The position numbers and the translations under genes are program-made. From Streptomyces lateritius (GTDB taxonomy: Bacteria; Actinomycetota; Actinomycetes; Streptomycetales; Streptomycetaceae), in NCBI RefSeq assembly GCF_014649715.1, contig NZ_BMTO01000004.1, positions 382,503-446,502 on the forward strand: a DNA stretch of 64,000 nt, in the 5' to 3' direction. Below the pieces are notes generated by a model, which did no database searches, was not told the DNA's origin, and saw only the letters and a list, made by a program, of their open reading frames with translations. The first letter of the stretch is position 1, and every line of letters starts with the position of its first letter. Shown here one piece after another: positions 36,268 through 44,137 of the stretch.

Positions 36268-37247
36268 GTACGTCGACCCTGGCCTCCACACGCCTGCGTC
36301 TTCCCCAGCGCTTCCTGCCCGTCGTGGCGACCCTCGTGGTCTTCGTCGCGACCTTCGGCATCGGTTCCGTCCGCTACCAGGACTTCGCCTCCGGCCAGGT
36401 CGTGGCCAACCTCTTCATCGACAACGCCTTCCTCATCGTGCTTGCCGTGGGAATGACCTTCGTCATCCTCACCGGAGGTATCGACCTGTCCGTAGGTGCT
36501 GTCGCGGCACTGTCGACCATGATCGCCGCGGCCACGCTCAAAGCAGGCTGGCCACCGCTGCTGTCCATCCTTGCCGTCCTTGTGGTCGGTACCGGCCTCG
36601 GCTTGCTGATGGGCCTGGTCATCCATCACTTCGACGTGCAGCCGTTCATCGTCACACTGGCCGGGATGTTCCTGGCCCGGGGCCTGTGCTTCCTCATCAG
36701 CGTGGAATCGGTGTCCATCACCGACACATCCTTCCGTACCTTCGCCACGGGCACCCTCGCGCTGCCCGGCGGCGTCACACTGACCTACAGCGTGCTCGTC
36801 GCCCTGGCTGTCGTCGCCGCCGCCCTTTACGTGCTTCACCTCACCCGCTTCGGCCGGACCGTCTACGCGGTGGGCGGCAGCGAGTCCTCGGCGCGACTGA
36901 TGGGACTGGCCACCGCAAGGGCGAAGGTGGGTGTCTACGCGGTGAGCGGATTCTGTTCGGCTCTGGGTGGCCTGCTTTTCGCCCTCTACATGCTCTCCGG
37001 ATACGGACTGCACGCCGTCGGCATGGAACTGGACGTCATCGCCGCGGTCGTGATCGGCGGGACCCTGCTCGCTGGTGGCGTCGGCTACGTGGCGGGCTCG
37101 ATGGCCGGCGTCCTGGTTCTCGGCACCGTCCAGGCCCTGATCTCCTTCGAGGGCACGCTCAGTTCCTGGTGGACGAAGATCGTCATCGGCGTCCTCCTGC
37201 TGGCCTTCATCGTCCTGCAGCGTCTCATCGTGCGGCAGCGGCAGTGA
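36264..37247 (+). CDS. Sugar ABC transporter permease (YjfF-like)
   Basis: Second permease of the transporter, 327 residues, with [34 protein letters not shown] and [16 protein letters not shown]. About nine hydrophobic helices. The ATG at 36264 overlaps the stop of the first permease. It ends the four-gene operon; the region behind it holds a transaldolase fragment. Confidence 0.92.
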   Translation: MSTSTLASTRLRLPQRFLPVVATLVVFVATFGIGSVRYQDFASGQVVANLFIDNAFLIVLAVGMTFVILTGGIDLSVGAVAALSTMIAAATLKAGWPPLLSILAVLVVGTGLGLLMGLVIHHFDVQPFIVTLAGMFLARGLCFLISVESVSITDTSFRTFATGTLALPGGVTLTYSVLVALAVVAAALYVLHLTRFGRTVYAVGGSESSARLMGLATARAKVGVYAVSGFCSALGGLLFALYMLSGYGLHAVGMELDVIAAVVIGGTLLAGGVGYVAGSMAGVLVLGTVQALISFEGTLSSWWTKIVIGVLLLAFIVLQRLIVRQRQ

Positions 37248-37407
37248 GGAACAAGGGGCCGTGCCTGAGGCCCAGTGCTCAAACACGGGACCGCCCGCGC
37301 CCCGGGCGCGTTCCACGTACAGCCCGATACTGCCGCACAACTGCGAGAACCCCGCCCTCGGCCCGCAAGCACGGGACTCGGGATGCGCATGCGCAGAACC
37401 GGTCCTG

Positions 37408-37785
37408 GGCGAGCGCTGGGCCGCGCTCGACAAGGCGCAGGCGAACTGGCAGCGCCCGCTGTGGGCCTCGACCGGCGTGAAGGACCCGGCGTACAAGGAC
37501 ACCCTGTACGTGGAGGACCTGGTCGCGCCCGGCACGGTCAACACCATGCCGGAGGCCACCCTGGAGGCCACCGCCGACCACGGCGAGGTCACCGGTGACA
37601 CCGTGCGCGGCGCCTACGAGCAGTCCCGCGCCGAACTGGACGCCGTCGAGAAGCTCGGCATCTCGTACGACGACGTGGTGCAGCTGCTCGAGGACGAGGG
37701 CGTCGAGAAGTTCGAGGCGTCCTGGAACGACCTGCTCAAGTCGACCGAGGCGGAGCTTGAGCGCCTCGCACCTTCGGAGGCGTAA
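37408..37785 (+). pseudogene. tal: Transaldolase, C-terminal fragment
   Basis: About 125 residues that match only the C-terminal third of actinobacterial transaldolase: [40 protein letters not shown] and [19 protein letters not shown]. The active-site Lys and barrel strands 1-5 are missing. An open reading continues upstream to about 37261 but looks unlike transaldolase. Transaldolase would fit pentose catabolism, so this is probably the stump of a gene lost or truncated during island assembly. Confidence 0.8.
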
Positions 37786-37834
37786 GCACCTTGAGCGCAG
37801 TCCACGGAGCCAACCCGCTCCGTGACGCCGCAGA

Positions 37835-37866
37835 CCGACGGCTCCCGCGCATCGCGGGGCCGTCGG
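37835..37866. terminator. Hairpin between transaldolase fragment and aldo/keto reductase
   Basis: Inverted repeat CCGACGGCTCCCGCG (37835-37849) with CGCGGGGCCGTCGG (37853-37866), one bulged base. It sits between two convergent reading frames. Confidence 0.75.
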
Positions 37867-37902
37867 GCTGTGCTTTTCAGCAACTGACGAGGGCCGACGT
37901 GT

Positions 37903-38886
37903 TCACCAACGGTGGTGGATCTGGGCCCGGATCCTGCGGTCGTACAGATCCCGCACGCCGTTGAGCGTTTTCTCCGGCAGGGGAGCGAGGCCGGCCGCCC
38001 GCGCGTTGGCACGGACCTGCTCAGGGCTGCGCGCTCCGGGAATGACCGTGGACACCCCGTGCTGCTGAATGATCCAGCGCAGCGCGGTCTGCGCCAGAGT
38101 CGCCCCTTCCGGCACCAGGGCCGCCAACTCCACGGCAGCCTCGACCCCCGTCGCGTACTCGACCCCGGAGAAAGTCTCACCCTGGTCGAAGGCCTCACCG
38201 TGGCGGTTGTAGGAGCGATGGTCGTCCTTCGGGAACTCCGTCGTCTCGGTGTACTTCCCGGACAGCAGACCACTTGCCAGCGGAACGCGGGCGATGATGC
38301 CCACCCCCGCATCACTGGCGGCGGGCAGTACCGTCTCCAACGGCTTGATCCGGAACGGGTTGAGGATGATCTGCACGCTTGCCGTACCCGGCCGGGCGAT
38401 GGCGGTCAGCGCCTCCGCGCAGGTCTCGACGCTCACACCATAGGCCGCGACGCGGTCCTCCTCGACAAGTGTGTCGAGGGCGTCGAAGACAGCGTGGGAG
38501 GAGTACACGGGCGTGGGCGGGCAGTGCAGCTGGACCAGGTCCAGCCGGTCCACTCCGAGGTTCCGGCGCGAACGATCCACCCAGGAGCGGAAGTTGTCCA
38601 GGGTGTAGAGAGCCGGTTCCAGCGGCACCCGGCGACCCATCTTCGTCGCCACCAACACGTCGGCGTCCGGACGCTCGCGCAGGAACCGGCCGATCAACCG
38701 CTCGCTGCGCCCGTCCCCGTACACGTCCGCGGTGTCGAAGAACGAAACCCCGGATTCCACGGCGGCTTCCAGCACGGCAAGGGCATCTTCCTCCTTCACC
38801 TGGCCCCAGTCGGCTCCGAGCTGCCAGGTGCCGGTTCCGATTACGGAGACTCTCTGGCCGCTCCTGCCGAAGGTGCGTTGCTCCAT
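37903..38886 (-). CDS. Aldo/keto reductase
   Basis: NAD(P)H-dependent oxidoreductase of the AKR superfamily, 327 residues. The catalytic tetrad is complete: Asp51 and Tyr56 in FFDTADVYG, Lys82 in ATKMG, His121 in LVQLHCPP. The C-terminal cofactor-binding STVIPGARSPEQV is present. Length is normal. The substrate is not evident; its position inside the arabinose island makes a sugar or sugar-derived aldehyde plausible, but it has no LacI-type operator of its own within 570 bp. Confidence 0.9.
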   Translation of the reverse strand: MEQRTFGRSGQRVSVIGTGTWQLGADWGQVKEEDALAVLEAAVESGVSFFDTADVYGDGRSERLIGRFLRERPDADVLVATKMGRRVPLEPALYTLDNFRSWVDRSRRNLGVDRLDLVQLHCPPTPVYSSHAVFDALDTLVEEDRVAAYGVSVETCAEALTAIARPGTASVQIILNPFRIKPLETVLPAASDAGVGIIARVPLASGLLSGKYTETTEFPKDDHRSYNRHGEAFDQGETFSGVEYATGVEAAVELAALVPEGATLAQTALRWIIQQHGVSTVIPGARSPEQVRANARAAGLAPLPEKTLNGVRDLYDRRIRAQIHHRW

Positions 38887-39341
38887 GCGCTCCGACTCTC
38901 CTGTTCTCTGCTCGCTCCAGGTCTGGAGGGGTGACGGCCCGTCGGGCCGTCACCCGTCTCGGGGACCTTCTACGAAGTGGGTTGCGTTCCAGCCGGCCGG
39001 TCGGGGTGCCGACGGTCTCCACCGCAAGCGCACTGTCGCAGTGGCGCAGCGGCCAAGGACTGTCGTCACCGTGCGGGCGAGAAGCCGTCTCATCAGTTCT
39101 GCTTCTCCGCCGCCCTGGTTCTCATGGTGACTGACCGGTGCGCCGACGGTGCATCGGTGGACGGAGACCTGCTCAAGGTTGGCTGGTAAAAGTTGTTATC
39201 GATCACATCGGCGAGACGGGAAAGGTCTTGGGGTCGGCTGTGCTTCAGGGGCCCCTCGACCGTGCGGCTCGGGGAGATTCCGGATCGGTGTCCTGCCCGC
39301 TACCGTCAGCGTAGGCATGCCGCCGGGGACTCGGGCCCCGC

Positions 39342-39372
39342 AAGTATGAGAGGTGTGCGCGCTCACTTCAAG
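39342..39372. promoter_or_regulatory. Second conserved motif, copy 2
   Basis: AAGTATG, then GTGTGCGCGCTCAC (39353-39366), then TTCAA, the same arrangement as at 30903-30933. It lies about 100 bp upstream of the operator-bearing promoter of a GH43 gene. Confidence 0.45.
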
Positions 39373-39449
39373 AGGGTGGGCGACCCGATTCCGCGCTGGC
39401 GGCGCCGCAGGCCGACGGCTCGTAGTGAAAGTCAATTTTGACAAGGTTC

Positions 39450-39478
39450 TTGACCCCTCAGGTGTGAGCGCTAACAAT
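39450..39478 (+). promoter_or_regulatory. Promoter with LacI-type operator for GH43 genes
   Basis: TTGACC (39450-39455), 16-17 bp, TAACAAT (39472-39478). The operator GTGAGCGCTAAC (39464-39475) overlaps the -10 box as at the ChvE and araB promoters. Confidence 0.75.
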
Positions 39479-39794
39479 CTCGTCGTGCGGTGTACACCCG
39501 GAGTTGGCGCGACCGTATGGACGCGTGCCGTCGGCTCCATATCGCACGGCCGCCCCGGGCGTCAGCGCCCATGGCCGTACGAAGCGACGAGACCCGTCCT
39601 CCTCGTCACGGCACCGTGTCCGGCGGCCCACCCCGACCCGCTCGCCGCCACACGAGAGGGAATCCTGCCGGTCGCAAGGGCCCGATGGTCCGGCAGCCGA
39701 TCCGCTGCACCAAGGTCGCGCAAGCCGAAACGTCCGTCAGTCGGCGGCGCATCGTGCCCGAGTGGCCTCACTACCACCACACGAGGAGAACGAA

Positions 39795-41240
39795 GTGAGA
39801 CCGCGAAGAATCTGCAGTGCTCTCATGGCCTGGGCGGCTCTGGTGGCAGCTCTGCTGCTGCCGTCTCCCGCCCATGCTGCCGCGCCCGAATCACCGGCAG
39901 TCTCGTACTCCAACCCTCTTGTGAACCAGCGAGCCGATCCGCACATTTTCAAGCACACGGACGGCTTCTACTACTACACGGCGACCGTCCCGGAGTACGA
40001 CCGCATCATCCTGCGCAGAGCCACCACCATCCAGGGGCTCTCCGCCGCCCCGGAGACGGTGATCTGGACGAAGCACGCGACCGGGGAGATGGGCGCCCAC
40101 ATCTGGGCGCCTGAAATCCACTTCATCGACGGCAAGTGGTACGTCTACTTCGCCGCCGGCCGCGCCGACGACGTGTGGAAAATCCGGATGTACGTCCTGG
40201 AGAGCTCCGCCGCGAACCCGCTCACGGGTGGCTGGACCGAGAAGGGCCGTATCGCCACGCCGATGGACAGCTTCTCGCTGGACGCGACCACGTTCGTGGT
40301 GAACGGCACCCGCTACCTCAGCTGGGCTCAGCAGGACCCGAAAATCAGCAACAACTCCAACATCTACATCTCCAGGCTGGCCAACCCGTGGACCATCACC
40401 GGCACGCCCGTGCGGCTGAGCATGCCCACGTATGGCTGGGAAACCGTCGGCTACAAGGTGAATGAGGGGCCGGCCGTCATCCAGCGTGGCGGCAAGGTGT
40501 TCATGACGTACTCCGCGTCCGCGACGGACAGCAACTACTGCCTCGGCATGCTCACCGCCTCCGCCTCAGCGAATCTGCTCGACCCCGCGGCCTGGTCGAA
40601 GAGCCCGATGCCCGTCTTCGCCAGCAATGCGGCGACGGGGCAGTACGGGCCGGGGCACAACTCCTTCACCACGTCCGAAGACGGGAAGAGCGACGTACTC
40701 GTCTACCACGATCGCAACTACAAGGACATCAGCGGCGATCCGCTGAACGACCCCAACCGCAGGACACGCGTCCAGAAGGTCTACTGGAACGCCGACGGCA
40801 CTCCGAACTTCGGCATCCCCGTCGCCGACGGCGCCACCCCCCAGCGGCTGTCGTCCTACAACTACCCCGGCCACTACCTCCGGCACTGGGACTACAGGGC
40901 CAAGCTGGAGGCGAACGTCACCAACCTTGCCGACTCGCAGTTCCGCACGGTGAGCGGGCTCGCCGGCAGCGGCACGGTCTCCCTGGAATCCGCCAACTTC
41001 CCCGGCCATTACCTGCGTGCCAGGAACGGTGAGGTGTGGGTGGACAGGAACGACGGCAGCACAGCCTTTGCGGACAGCGCGAGCTTCTACCGGCGCCCCG
41101 GGCTTGCCGATGCGGCAGGCGTTTCGTTCGAGGCCTACCGCTTCCCGGGACAGTATCTCCGGCACTACGGCTTCCTGCTCCATGTGCAGCCCGTCGCCGG
41201 CACGCTCGCCAGTCAGGACGCCACCTTCTACCAGCAGTGA
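39795..41240 (+). CDS. Secreted GH43 alpha-L-arabinofuranosidase with AbfB (CBM42) module
   Basis: Exported protein of 481 residues. Signal peptide about 1-28 (AHAAAP). The GH43 propeller (about 35-345) has NQRADPHIFKH with the catalytic Asp, DSFSLDATTF with the middle Asp, and NEGPAVI with the catalytic Glu. The AbfB module (about 350-481) has GHYLRH, GHYLRA and GQYLRH units. This architecture is that of streptomycete exo-1,5-alpha-L-arabinofuranosidases. The GTG at 39795 follows GAGGAGA. It is followed 51 bp later by a second GH43 gene. Confidence 0.9.
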   Translation: MRPRRICSALMAWAALVAALLLPSPAHAAAPESPAVSYSNPLVNQRADPHIFKHTDGFYYYTATVPEYDRIILRRATTIQGLSAAPETVIWTKHATGEMGAHIWAPEIHFIDGKWYVYFAAGRADDVWKIRMYVLESSAANPLTGGWTEKGRIATPMDSFSLDATTFVVNGTRYLSWAQQDPKISNNSNIYISRLANPWTITGTPVRLSMPTYGWETVGYKVNEGPAVIQRGGKVFMTYSASATDSNYCLGMLTASASANLLDPAAWSKSPMPVFASNAATGQYGPGHNSFTTSEDGKSDVLVYHDRNYKDISGDPLNDPNRRTRVQKVYWNADGTPNFGIPVADGATPQRLSSYNYPGHYLRHWDYRAKLEANVTNLADSQFRTVSGLAGSGTVSLESANFPGHYLRARNGEVWVDRNDGSTAFADSASFYRRPGLADAAGVSFEAYRFPGQYLRHYGFLLHVQPVAGTLASQDATFYQQ

Positions 41241-41291
41241 TCTCCGGATCTCCGTCAGCTCGAAGTGGTTGACGTCCCCCAAGGAGTAGAC

Positions 41292-42761
41292 GTGCACTTC
41301 ATCCAAGGCAGAGGAACGGTAGGACGAGGGGCCCTTCTCGTCATCGCGTTCATCACCGCGATCGGCATCAGCCTGACCGGAGCGGAACGCGCTGAGGCCG
41401 CGCCCGGCCCAAGCTTCACCAACCCTGTCGTCGACGTGCCCAACAGTGCCGACCCGACGCTGGTCCAGCACGGCGGCTTCTACTACTACGTCGCGACGAC
41501 CTGGTCCTCCGACATCGTGATGCGCCGCTCACCCACGATCGCCGGTCTGCGTAACGCACCGGAGCGGCTGGTCTTCCGCACGGCCGGGACAGGAATGTGG
41601 GCGCCGCATCTGGAGAAGGTCGGTGACCGCTGGTACCTGTACTACTCGGTTGAGCAGTCTGGCGGGCCTCGACGAACGCATGCCCTGGAGAGCTCCGGCA
41701 GCGATCCGCTCGGGCCGTACGTATATCGCGGCATCGTCAACCTCATGCCGAACAACGGGTGGGCCATCGATGCGAGCCTGCTGAGGCTCAACGGTTCTCT
41801 CTACATGACGTTCTCCGCCTTCTCCCCGGCGGACAACCTGCAGTCGCTGTACATCGCCCCCATGTCGAACCCCTGGACCGCCAGCGCACACGGGACGCGG
41901 ATCTCGGCGCCGACGCTGGCCTGGGAGCGGCAGGACGGCGCGGTCAACGAAGGATCCTTCGCGCTGCAGCGCAACGGCCGCACCTTCCTCACGTACTCGG
42001 CCAGCCACTGCAACGGACCCAACTACAAGCTGGGGATGCTGGAGTACACAGGAGGCGATCCGCTCGCCGCCGCGTCGTGGACAAAGGCTCCCCAACCGAT
42101 CTTCCAACGCAATGACGCCGCCGGGGTGTTCGGCCCCGGACACCACTCCTTCTTCACCTCGCCCGACGGCACCGAGACCTGGATCGCCTACCACGCGAAC
42201 TCCTCAGCGTCGCAGGGATGCGGGACCACGCGCACGACGCGGGTGCAGAAGATCTCCTGGAACGCCGACGGCACCCCGAACCTCGGAACCCCGGTCTCGA
42301 CGTCGACCGTGCTCCAGGGCCCGTCGGGAGAGTCCCCTGTGCCGGCGGCGCCGGTCGCCCTGCGCAACCGGCACAGCGGGCTGTGCCTGGACGACTACAA
42401 CTGGGCGACCGCGCCGGGGGCAGAGGTACGGCAGTGGACGTGCAGTGGCGCCGCGGTCCAGAACTGGACCCTGACACCCACGGCCGACGGCTACTACCAA
42501 ATCCGCAACGGGCACAGCGGCTTGTGCCTGGACAACAAGGATTTCGCGACCACAGCCGGATCCCCCGTCCAGCAGTGGACGTGCAACGGCGCAACCGTGC
42601 AGCAGTGGAGAGTGGTGCCGACCGCAGGCGGCTACTCCACCCTCGTCAACCGGCACAGCGGTCTGTGCCTCGACAACTACAACTGGGGCACAGCGCCAGG
42701 CTCCGAAGTCCGCCAGTGGACCTGTAACAGCAACAACGCCCAGCAGTGGAACATCGTCTGA
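41292..42761 (+). CDS. Secreted GH43 arabinofuranosidase-type enzyme with ricin-type CBM13
   Basis: Exported protein of 489 residues: signal peptide about 1-37, GH43 domain about 40-345 (NSADPTLVQ catalytic Asp, GWAIDASLL middle Asp, NEGSFAL catalytic Glu), and a C-terminal ricin B-type lectin (about 355-489) made of three repeats, each with NRHSGLCLD or NGHSGLCLD and a Q-x-W end. The GTG at 41292 follows AAGGAG at 5-bp spacing. Its catalytic domain is clearly related to the preceding gene while the binding module differs, suggesting module exchange. Likely target is arabinan or arabinoxylan. Confidence 0.9.
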   Translation: MHFIQGRGTVGRGALLVIAFITAIGISLTGAERAEAAPGPSFTNPVVDVPNSADPTLVQHGGFYYYVATTWSSDIVMRRSPTIAGLRNAPERLVFRTAGTGMWAPHLEKVGDRWYLYYSVEQSGGPRRTHALESSGSDPLGPYVYRGIVNLMPNNGWAIDASLLRLNGSLYMTFSAFSPADNLQSLYIAPMSNPWTASAHGTRISAPTLAWERQDGAVNEGSFALQRNGRTFLTYSASHCNGPNYKLGMLEYTGGDPLAAASWTKAPQPIFQRNDAAGVFGPGHHSFFTSPDGTETWIAYHANSSASQGCGTTRTTRVQKISWNADGTPNLGTPVSTSTVLQGPSGESPVPAAPVALRNRHSGLCLDDYNWATAPGAEVRQWTCSGAAVQNWTLTPTADGYYQIRNGHSGLCLDNKDFATTAGSPVQQWTCNGATVQQWRVVPTAGGYSTLVNRHSGLCLDNYNWGTAPGSEVRQWTCNSNNAQQWNIV

Positions 42762-42866
42762 CCCTCGACGCGCTCAGCGCGCACGGGGCCTTGGCGCTTC
42801 TCGTGTAAGCGGTGCACACAGGTACAGGTGACCGCTTGCGCTGAAGGCGTGCTACGCGTTCGTATC

Positions 42867-42904
42867 GTTCCGATCCCCCCTCGTTCGCGAGAGGGGATCG
42901 GAAC
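42867..42904. terminator. Strong hairpin after the GH43 genes
   Basis: GTTCCGATCCCC (42867-42878) pairs with GGGGATCGGAAC (42893-42904), and the inner bases extend the stem. It ends the GH43 operon or represents an IS end, since a transposase remnant begins 18 bp further on. Confidence 0.65.
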
Positions 42905-42922
42905 AGTGAGCCTTCTCCGACC

Positions 42923-43478
42923 TCACGCTGACGCGCGGTGAAGGACGAGAACGGCCTGGACAATCGCGGTGATGCGGTCGGTGCTGCAGCGGAGCTTCCG
43001 CAGGAGGCGCCTGCCCTTCAGCGTGGCCATGGCCTGCTCGCCAAGGCTCCGAATCCTGGCGTGCGTGCTGTTGTGCCGACGCTGCCACCGCTTGAGGCGA
43101 CGGCCGCCGAAGGGCAACCCGGATGGAGTCGCCGGCGCCCTGATACGCCTTGTCGGCCCAGCACTCGAGTCCGATCTCGGTGAGCGCGTCGACGACGGCT
43201 GTGGGTGCGGGCTGCGGTCAGGTCGTGGGTGGAGCCGGGTATCGCGGGTCAGACCCACAGCAGGTCCGAAGGGATCAGTGAGGACCTGGACGTTCATGCC
43301 GTGACATTCGTGTTTGCCCGAGTGGTACGGGGTGTCGGCGGCGATCCGGTCGATCGGCAGCAGCGTCCCGTCGAGGATCACGAAGGTCGGGCGGCTCACG
43401 ATCCGCATCGCGTCGGCCAGGCTGGGAGCCAGCGCGACCAGGACCCCAGGGAAATGCGGCCGTATCAAGTGGGCGGAC
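42923..43478 (-). pseudogene. Decayed IS5-family transposase
   Basis: Pieces of a DDE transposase in several frames: FVILDGTLLPIDRIAADTPY and GMNVQVLTDPFG in one frame, then PGSTHDLTAARTH and LTEIGLECWADKAYQG in others, then LKRWQRRHNSTHARIRSLGE back in the first. At least two frameshifts and one in-frame stop separate them, and the N-terminal part is missing. The order of pieces matches a single ancestral IS5-type transposase. It cannot be active. Confidence 0.82.
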
Positions 43479-43555
43479 GCCCCCGGGTGGGGGGAGGGGT
43501 CGGCACGGATCCAGCACGACGCACCCGAACGGACCGGAACGGACGCCGGCGGAAG

Positions 43556-43631
43556 TCAACACCAGGTCAGCACCAGCGCATCTGCGCTCGATGTGTCTCG
43601 CGCGGCCCGCGCCTCTGACCAGCATGTTTGC
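43556..43631 (-). pseudogene. Remnant of a tyrosine recombinase C-terminal tail
   Basis: On the minus strand the sequence reads MLVRGAGRARHIERRCAGAD followed by LVLT, similar to the tail of the left-end integrase remnant (HMLTPGRATAARGADLVLT). The DNA GGTCAGCACCA occurs in both. It lies 40 bp before the right boundary repeat. Only about 25 residues align, so the call is tentative. Confidence 0.4.
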
Positions 43632-43667
43632 GCGAGGGGGTGCCGCGTGGCATATGGCGCCCTCCCA

Positions 43668-43812
43668 TTTGGAGAACATCTGGCTGCGGACCAAGCGCTA
43701 CAACGCGAGCGGGAAAGTGGCCTCCGGCACAGGGGGCGTCTGCTACCTCTACTTCCCCGACCGCCCCACACCCGCCCAGCGCAAGGCCTTGGCGGCCGTC
43801 GGCATCCGCTGA
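43668..43812 (+). pseudogene. Displaced original 3' end of the C39 peptidase gene
   Basis: Reads LENIWLRTKRYNASGKVASG, then GTGGVCYLYFPDRPTPAQRK and a stop, homologous to and in the same frame sense as the end of the peptidase at 14830. It lies 27 kb away from the rest of the gene, just beyond the right boundary repeat, and has no start of its own. This is the original gene end, cut off by the island. Confidence 0.8.
43671..43688 (+). repeat. Right boundary repeat (candidate attR core)
   Basis: GGAGAACATCTGGCTGCG, identical over 18 bp to 16056-16073. Chromosomal backbone resumes directly after it. Confidence 0.7.
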
Positions 43813-43887
43813 CGAGCCGCCCCGGCCCCGGGCGCCGTGACGAACGTCTCTACCCCGGGGCCGCCCCTCGCTGGCACTGTGGTGGCC

Positions 43888-44034
43888 ATGACCGCCACCT
43901 CCCACTCCATCGCCCGTTCCCGTGCCCGTACCGGCGGCCCCGAGGACAACGGCCCGAAGGTTCTCGAACACGTCCTCGGCTGGACCCTGGTCGTCGTCCT
44001 CGCCATGTTCGTCACCCAGATCGGCCTGATGTGA
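43888..44034 (+). CDS. Small single-span membrane protein (SCO1431-like)
   Basis: Protein of 48 residues: a polar N-terminus (RSRARTGGPEDNGPK) and one C-terminal hydrophobic helix (GWTLVVVLAMFVTQIGLM). It resembles a streptomycete family of small membrane proteins of unknown function that I know as SCO1431-like; that identity is from memory. The ATG at 43888 gives the best fit; no strong ribosome site precedes it. Confidence 0.6.
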   Translation: MTATSHSIARSRARTGGPEDNGPKVLEHVLGWTLVVVLAMFVTQIGLM

Positions 44035-44137
44035 CCGGAGCGTCCGACGCGACCGGCACGTAGAGGAGCTCCTCGCCGTCGTCACGGGTCCGTGTCAGGA
44101 AGTCGCAGAGCACGGCCGGGCGCATCGTCAGGGCCAC
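44012..44137 (-). CDS. Possible small protein convergent with the preceding gene
   Basis: A short reading of 41 residues from GTG at 44137 (or 37 from ATG at 44125) contains a protein-like stretch RPAVLCDFLTRTRDDGEELL followed by YVPVASDAP, with GGGGAG just upstream of the GTG. Its end overlaps the small membrane protein gene by 23 bp. Composition looks like coding sequence, but the evidence is weak. Confidence 0.3.
   Translation of the reverse strand: MALTMRPAVLCDFLTRTRDDGEELLYVPVASDAPVTSGRSG

Larger units (their letters stand above)
38887..39794. other. Long control region upstream of plus-strand GH43 genes
   Basis: About 900 bp with no convincing gene; open readings here lack recognisable features. 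It carries the second copy of the 31-bp motif (39342-39372) and an operator-bearing promoter (39450-39478). The transcript leader would be about 310 nt long. Confidence 0.55.
16056..43688. mobile_element. Integrated element carrying an arabinose/arabinan utilisation programme
   Basis: A 27.6-kb segment bounded by an identical 18-bp sequence (16056-16073 and 43671-43688). At the left, the repeat is inside the peptidase gene and is followed by an island-borne alternative 3' end that continues the reading frame. At the right, the repeat is followed by the original 3' end of the same gene. A tyrosine recombinase remnant lies at the left end. This is the expected outcome of site-specific integration into the 3' part of a gene with restoration of that gene. 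The recombinase is truncated, so the element is probably no longer mobile by itself. Confidence 0.75.

Noticed and set aside
27000..42800. Possible secondary-metabolite gene cluster
   Set aside because: No polyketide, peptide synthetase, terpene or tailoring genes; all recognisable functions concern carbohydrate degradation, uptake and catabolism.
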